Shown here one piece after another: positions 59,880 to 64,000 of a stretch of 64,000 nucleotides of DNA; the stretch's first letter is position 1, and each line of letters opens with the position of its first letter. The notes beneath the pieces were generated by a model. The model saw nothing but the letters and a program-made list of their open reading frames with translations. It made no database searches and was not told where the DNA came from. The translations under genes were made by a program, and so were the position numbers. Source of the DNA: Candidatus Ornithobacterium hominis (GTDB taxonomy: Bacteria; Bacteroidota; Bacteroidia; Flavobacteriales; Weeksellaceae); the NCBI RefSeq assembly GCF_951229915.1, contig NZ_OX579588.1, positions 62,001 through 126,000 on the forward strand, in the 5' to 3' direction.

Positions 59880-61121
59880 TTATATAGATTTACCAATATC
59901 TTCACGATAGTACTCAAAGTCGAAATTAATTTTTTGAATATTTTTGTAGGCGATATTTCGAGCTTCTTCTAAATCTTTTCCTAAACCTACCACATTGAGT
60001 ACGCGGCCGCCATCGGTGTAATATTTTCCATTAGTTTGCTTGACTCCGGCAAGAAATAATGGTGCTTCTACATTCTCTAAACCTCTGATTTGAAATCCTT
60101 TTTCATAATTTCCTGGGTAGCCGCCACTGGCCATTACCACGCAGCAAGAATGTTGATCTTCCCATTCTAGTTTTAATTCTTTTCCTGCGATAGAATCTTT
60201 AATGACTTCTAGTAAATTATTTTTGAGCAAAGGAAGCAGAGCTTCGGCTTCAGGGTCGCCGAAGCGCATATTGTATTCTAAAAGGTAAACACCATTTTCT
60301 GTGACCATTAATCCAAAGAAAATAACTCCAGCAAATTTCATTTTTTCTTCTATCAAACCTTTTTGAGTAGGGATAAGAATATTTTTTATGAAATCTTGCA
60401 TATGAGCCTCAGTGAAACTTGGATTAGGAGCTACAACGCCCATTCCACCAGTGTTCAAGCCTTTATCCTCTTCATTAATTTTTTTATGATCTTTTGCTGT
60501 AATGAAGGGTGTAATTGTAGACCCATTAAAAATGGAAAGAATAGAACATTCAAAACCCTTTAGGAAAGTTTCTATCACGATCTCTTTGCCAGCATCACCA
60601 AACTCACCATCGACCATGATTTTACGAATGGTAGATTCTGCCATGAATTTATCTTCAGCGATGACGACACCTTTCCCCGCAGCCAATCCGCTGGCCTTGA
60701 TGACGACTGGGAACTCCTCTAAATTTTCAATGTGTTTTTGTGCATCGATAAAATGCCGAAAAGTTTTTGATTCGGCTGTTTTGATGCCGTATTTCGTCAT
60801 AAATTCTTTGGAGAAGGCTTTGCTCCCCTCCAATTTAGCTGATTTTTGATTCGGGCCAAAAATTTTTAAACCAGCATTTTTGAAAACATCTACAATGCCT
60901 TCTACTAGCTCAGCTTCAGGTCCAACGATAGTCAAGCCAATACCTTGAGATTTTGCAAAATTTTTTGCTTCTTCTATTGAAACAAGTTCTTCGTTTTCGC
61001 CTAAATCTTTTGTTCCTCCATTCCCAGGAGAGAAGAATAACTCAGCATCGGGGTTATCTTTTTTGATTTTCCAACCGATGGCATGCTCACGCCCGCCAGA
61101 GCCAATAATTAATACTCGCAT
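59880..61121 (-). CDS. purD: phosphoribosylamine-glycine ligase
   Basis: A 413-residue ATP-grasp enzyme making GAR from phosphoribosylamine and glycine. Family markers: VLIIGSGGREHAIGWK at the start, FPVVIKASGLAAGKGVVIAE, GMGVVAPNPSFTE and MRFGDPEAEALLP. It lies 21 bp after purH, so purH-purD-mtgA are likely co-transcribed. Confidence 0.96.
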   Translation of the reverse strand: MRVLIIGSGGREHAIGWKIKKDNPDAELFFSPGNGGTKDLGENEELVSIEEAKNFAKSQGIGLTIVGPEAELVEGIVDVFKNAGLKIFGPNQKSAKLEGSKAFSKEFMTKYGIKTAESKTFRHFIDAQKHIENLEEFPVVIKASGLAAGKGVVIAEDKFMAESTIRKIMVDGEFGDAGKEIVIETFLKGFECSILSIFNGSTITPFITAKDHKKINEEDKGLNTGGMGVVAPNPSFTEAHMQDFIKNILIPTQKGLIEEKMKFAGVIFFGLMVTENGVYLLEYNMRFGDPEAEALLPLLKNNLLEVIKDSIAGKELKLEWEDQHSCCVVMASGGYPGNYEKGFQIRGLENVEAPLFLAGVKQTNGKYYTDGGRVLNVVGLGKDLEEARNIAYKNIQKINFDFEYYREDIGKSI

Positions 61122-61142
61122 ATGTTTTTCTAAATTTAAATC

Positions 61143-62651
61143 TTAATGTAAAAAATGTCTCATTCCTGTAACTACCATCGCAATATTCAGTTCATTTGCT
61201 TTCTCGATGACTTTAGGGTCATTCAAACTTCCTCCAGGCTGAATAATAGCTTCTACGCCCTGTTCTGCTGCATATTCTACCACATCTGGGAAGGGGAAAA
61301 ACGCATCTGATGCCAAAACTAAACCGTCTTCGCGCTTTTCTTTTGCTCTATTGATGGCTTGTTGTGCTGCCCAGATTCTATTGGTCTGCCCTGTGCCAAT
61401 GCCCAAGGTTTGCAGTTGATTTGCCACTACAATGGCATTGCTTTTCACGTTTTTGATGACTTGCAAGGCAAACTTTAAATCCTCCAGTTGTTGAGGTGTT
61501 GGTTTTCTATCGGTCACTAGGTCAAATTGTTGTGTGAAAGCAAGGTCTTTATCTTGAACCAGCAATCCACCATCTACTGGGATGATGCTGGTTTTGGTCT
61601 GCTCAAAATTTCGAATTTTTATAAGCCTTAGATTTTTCTTTTTAGAAAATTCATCGAGAGCTCCTTTTTCAAAATCTGGCGCCACAACAATTTCCAAGAA
61701 AATTTCGTTGCACTTCTCTGCAACTTCTTTGGTCACTTTTCGGTTAAAAGCCACAATTCCACCAAAAATAGAGATTGGGTCAGCATCATGTGCTTTTTTG
61801 TAAGCCTTTAGTAAATTTTCATCTAAAGCAACACCACAAGGCGTACTGTGTTTCACAGCGCAACAAGCTGTGTGGTTAAAGCTTCTGACTACATTCCAAG
61901 CCAAGTCGAAATCCCTCAAATTATTAAAAGATAACTCTTTACCCTGAATTTGCTCAAAATCCTTTAATGAGCCGCCGCCTGTAGTCGCAGTGTAATAAGC
62001 CGCAGACTGGTGGGGATTTTCTCCATAGCGCAAAACAGAATGTTTTTTATAAGAAAGATTGAAATATTCTGGGAAATCTTCGTTCAGTAATTTTTTTGCG
62101 ATAGCTGCATCGTAAGCAGAAGTTAGATTAAAAACTTTCCCCGCTAAGGTCTTTCTTGTGGTGAACGAAATTTCTTTTGTTTCTTCTAATTCTTGAATAA
62201 TTTTGCCGTAGTCGTTTAAATCCGTCACGACAGCAACGTCAAAATAAGATTTTGCCGCCGAGCGCAACATGGTAGGTCCACCAATGTCGATAAATTCAGC
62301 TAAATCACTATCGGTTAAATTTTTATCAGCATTTTCAAAAAACGGATAAAGATTTACTACGACTAAATCTATCGTGCCAATACCTAGTTCTTGTAATTTA
62401 GTTAAATCATCTGGTTTTGAGCGTCTTGCCAAAATCCCACCATGAATGTGAGGGTGCAAAGTTTTTACGCGTCCGTCTAGAATTTCAGGAAACCCAGTGA
62501 TTTCAGCAACTTCCGTCACGTCTAAGCCACCTTTTTTCAAATGATGATAAGTTCCACCAGTGGAAAGCAAGCGGTAGTTGTTTTCAATTAATTTCTGAGC
62601 AAAATACTCAATATTGGTTTTGTCTGAAACGCTAATTAAAGCTGTTTTCAT
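61143..62651 (-). CDS. purH: bifunctional AICAR formyltransferase / IMP cyclohydrolase
   Basis: A 502-residue enzyme for the last two steps of IMP synthesis. Residues 1-195 form the cyclohydrolase (ALISVSDKTNIEYFAQKLIE, GRVKTLHPHIHGGILARR); about 200-502 form the formyltransferase (KHSVLRYGENPHQSAAYY, AVKHSTPCGVA, GTGQTNRIWAAQQA). First gene of the purH-purD group with its own promoter. One degenerate motif core lies inside (61623-61629). Confidence 0.96.
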   Translation of the reverse strand: MKTALISVSDKTNIEYFAQKLIENNYRLLSTGGTYHHLKKGGLDVTEVAEITGFPEILDGRVKTLHPHIHGGILARRSKPDDLTKLQELGIGTIDLVVVNLYPFFENADKNLTDSDLAEFIDIGGPTMLRSAAKSYFDVAVVTDLNDYGKIIQELEETKEISFTTRKTLAGKVFNLTSAYDAAIAKKLLNEDFPEYFNLSYKKHSVLRYGENPHQSAAYYTATTGGGSLKDFEQIQGKELSFNNLRDFDLAWNVVRSFNHTACCAVKHSTPCGVALDENLLKAYKKAHDADPISIFGGIVAFNRKVTKEVAEKCNEIFLEIVVAPDFEKGALDEFSKKKNLRLIKIRNFEQTKTSIIPVDGGLLVQDKDLAFTQQFDLVTDRKPTPQQLEDLKFALQVIKNVKSNAIVVANQLQTLGIGTGQTNRIWAAQQAINRAKEKREDGLVLASDAFFPFPDVVEYAAEQGVEAIIQPGGSLNDPKVIEKANELNIAMVVTGMRHFLH

Positions 62652-62689
62652 GCTATAAAGTTCTTAAAATTAAAAAATAAACGTCTGTA

Positions 62690-62717
62690 CAAATATAAAT
62701 ATTTTGTTAAAACTCAA
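62690..62717 (-). promoter_or_regulatory. purH promoter
   Basis: On the minus strand TTG (62715-62717), 17 bases, TATATTTG (62690-62697), 38 bases before the ATG. Confidence 0.55.
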
Positions 62718-62725
62718 GCAGCCGC

Positions 62726-62926
62726 TTAGTTTTGGAGCGAATAGCCTAAAGCTTCCACCACTTTTTGAATCACCTCTTCTTCAGGAGAGCCAGTAATACT
62801 CATGGATTTAGAATCAAAATCGACATTAGCATCGGCTACATTTTCTATTTTTTTGATATTTTCTACAATGCTATCAGCACAGCCAGTACATTGCATACCG
62901 TTGATTTTATAAATTTTTGTCGTCAT
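62726..62926 (-). CDS. HMA-domain copper chaperone
   Basis: A 66-residue heavy-metal-associated domain with the metal-binding loop GMQCTGCADSI and the expected ferredoxin-like beta-alpha-beta pattern (KIYKINGM, NVDFDSKSMSITG). CopZ-like proteins deliver Cu(I) to P-type ATPases, but no such ATPase is in the window. Stands alone between purH and the Kbp-like gene. Confidence 0.9.
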   Translation of the reverse strand: MTTKIYKINGMQCTGCADSIVENIKKIENVADANVDFDSKSMSITGSPEEEVIQKVVEALGYSLQN

Positions 62927-62960
62927 ATAATTTCATGAATTTTTAAAGTTTTTTTAGAAA

Positions 62961-62990
62961 TAAAAAAAGCAGAACGAGAGTAATTCTGCT
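62961..62990 (-). terminator. terminator of the Kbp-like gene
   Basis: AGCAGAA/TTCTGCT stem with a nine-base loop, followed by seven T on the minus strand. Confidence 0.8.
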
Positions 62991-62997
62991 ACGGTAT

Positions 62998-63016
62998 TTT
63001 AATAAGGCTTAAAAAA
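62998..63016. repeat. T6AAGSCTTA6-type near-palindrome, copy 25
   Basis: TTTTAATAAGGCTTAAAAA, core 63004-63010; it ends at the stop codon of the Kbp-like gene. Confidence 0.7.
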
Positions 63017-63472
63017 TTAAGCTTGAGGAATATACAACACCTGACCAGGGTAAATTTTATCAGGATCAGAGAGCATTGGGCGGTTTGCTTCAAAGATTTT
63101 ATTGTATTGATTTGCATCGCCGTAAACCTCTTTGCTAATTTTAGACAAAGTATCCCCAGATTTCACTGTATACATAGTTTTTTGGATATCTGGAATTTCA
63201 ATTTTTAAAGGCTCAGTTAAAGTTAAATCATCTTTCACATGAGTAATTCCCTCTACGTTACCAGCTGTTGCAAGGATTCTTTGTTTCTCATCAATATTTT
63301 TAGCTTTTCCGCTTAGAGTAACGGTATCTCCATCAACATTGAGGTTAACGCTAGATAAATCAAAGTTGTATTGACTTAAATGTTCTTTCACCTTTTGTGC
63401 TTTTTGCTCTGCACTATCCTCTGTCCCGAATAATTTTGAGCCAGTATCTTTAATGAATGAAAAAAATCCCAT
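63017..63472 (-). CDS. kbp: BON-LysM protein, potassium-binding protein Kbp (YgaU) family
   Basis: A 151-residue soluble protein with no signal peptide. It starts MGFFSFIKDTGSKLFG like E. coli Kbp (MGLFNFVKDAGEKL), then a BON domain (about 28-90) and a LysM domain (about 100-150, YTVKSGDTLSKISKEVYGDA, PDKIYPGQVLYIP). E. coli Kbp is a cytoplasmic K+ sensor. I start at ATG 63472; the frame also allows 63481, three codons upstream. Confidence 0.9.
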   Translation of the reverse strand: MGFFSFIKDTGSKLFGTEDSAEQKAQKVKEHLSQYNFDLSSVNLNVDGDTVTLSGKAKNIDEKQRILATAGNVEGITHVKDDLTLTEPLKIEIPDIQKTMYTVKSGDTLSKISKEVYGDANQYNKIFEANRPMLSDPDKIYPGQVLYIPQA

Positions 63473-63528
63473 AAAATTCAAATTTTTAATTTATATTAGT
63501 AGTAAATGGGAAAATATCATGCCACAAA

Positions 63529-63556
63529 TTATTTTTTCAAGCCTTAAAAAATTTAA
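63529..63556. repeat. T6AAGSCTTA6-type near-palindrome, copy 26
   Basis: ATTTTTTCAAGCCTTAAAAA, core 63539-63545, in the divergent kbp/ansA region. Confidence 0.7.
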
Positions 63557-63591
63557 CCTAAAATTAATGTAAAATTTTTTAATATTGAGGT

Positions 63592-64000
63592 GTGCAAAGG
63601 ACAGAGAAATCTAAAATATTATTAATTTACACGGGAGGAACCATCGGGATGAGCAGGAATTTTGAGACGGGAGCGCTAGAGCCCTTCAATTTCAATAACA
63701 TTGCGCAACATATTCCAGAGCTGAAGCAAATTCCAGTAAAAATCACCATTTTTGAGTTTGAGCAAATCATCGATAGCTCGGAGATGAATGTAGAGTATTG
63801 GCAGAAAATCGCTGATAAAATTTTTGCTGAGTACCAAGGCTATGATGGTTTTGTGGTATTGCACGGCACAGACACGATGGCATATACTGGCTCTGCTTTG
63901 AGTTTTATGCTACAGAATTTAACGAAACCTATCATCTTGACGGGCTCACAATTACCAGTGGGGGATTTGAGGACGGATGCTAAAGAGAATTTAATCAGCT
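63592..64000 (+). CDS. ansA: L-asparaginase I (3' end cut by window)
   Basis: The first 136 codons of a type I (cytoplasmic) asparaginase, converting asparagine to aspartate and ammonia. The two catalytic threonine motifs are YTGGTIGM (residues 13-20) and LHGTDTM, followed by ILTGSQLPVGDLRTDA. The start must be GTG 63592: the frame has a TGA at 63586 and no ATG before the conserved strand. No signal peptide, unlike the periplasmic type II enzyme. Confidence 0.92.
   Translation, partial: MQRTEKSKILLIYTGGTIGMSRNFETGALEPFNFNNIAQHIPELKQIPVKITIFEFEQIIDSSEMNVEYWQKIADKIFAEYQGYDGFVVLHGTDTMAYTGSALSFMLQNLTKPIILTGSQLPVGDLRTDAKENLIS

Noticed and set aside
5276..63556. Dispersed motif as ordinary rho-independent terminators
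   Set aside because: The stem would be only A-U pairs with a three-base loop, several copies lie between co-directional operon genes directly before start codons, and proper GC-rich terminators often lie beside the copies. A contribution to termination is not excluded.
5276..63556. Dispersed motif as miniature transposable elements or a CRISPR array
   Set aside because: Copies are under 25 bp, have no shared inner sequence, no target-site duplications and no regular spacing.

Overview
The window is about 64 kb of AT-rich, densely coding chromosome from a member of the Bacteroidota, most likely a Flavobacteriia/Weeksellaceae-type organism. The signs are a SusC/SusD glycan locus with surface lipoproteins, a bifunctional DAHP synthase/chorismate mutase, DUF2480 and DUF4230 proteins, a long-form PurF, an FeoB-associated cysteine-rich peptide, AT-rich leaders in place of Shine-Dalgarno sequences, and several TAnnTTTG promoter elements. 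I cannot name the species. No rRNA, tRNA, CRISPR array, insertion sequence or prophage was seen.

Layout. 0-6.5 kb: a secreted dipeptidyl peptidase IV-like enzyme (cut by the left edge), an M64 metallopeptidase, a small pseudogene, a LemA/TPM/TPM module, and a YkgJ protein with a DEDDy exonuclease. 6.6-11.2 kb: superoxide dismutase, then purF-purC-purM. 11.3-19.8 kb: BrnQ, an exported C1B cysteine peptidase, a GH110 alpha-galactosidase lipoprotein, DUF456, an MscS channel, fumC and a small GNAT. 20-32 kb: the most coherent accessory system, with a GH130 phosphorylase and MFS permease on the minus strand, divergent from a SusC-SusD-GH18-lipoprotein operon that looks built for host N-glycans. 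32.6-40 kb: two small exported proteins, three POT peptide transporters in a row, a thioredoxin-like protein and an FeoB-associated peptide. 40-47 kb: a TetR-TolC-MFP-RND efflux operon. 47-55 kb: a YidE/AspT-type transporter, thioredoxin/DUF4230/tag, feoAB, rseP and pncA. 55-64 kb, mostly minus strand: dtd, rsgA, DAHP synthase, DUF2480, a decayed lipoprotein gene, mtgA, purD, purH, an HMA copper chaperone, a Kbp-type BON-LysM protein, and the start of L-asparaginase I.

How it fits together. Secreted peptidases (S9, M64, C1B) with three POT symporters, BrnQ and asparaginase indicate growth on peptides and amino acids. GH110, GH18 and GH130 indicate trimming of animal glycoproteins: surface lipoproteins bind and cut the glycan, SusCD takes it across the outer membrane, the MFS permease across the inner membrane, and GH130 phosphorolyses the mannosyl-GlcNAc core. 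This pattern suggests a host-associated organism.

The most unusual non-gene signal is a short near-palindrome, TTTTTTAAGSCTTAAAAAA (S = G or C). It recurs roughly every 1.5-2 kb, mostly exactly at gene borders (abutting stop codons or filling the gap before a start codon), and with degenerate copies inside coding sequences. I do not recognise it as a described element.
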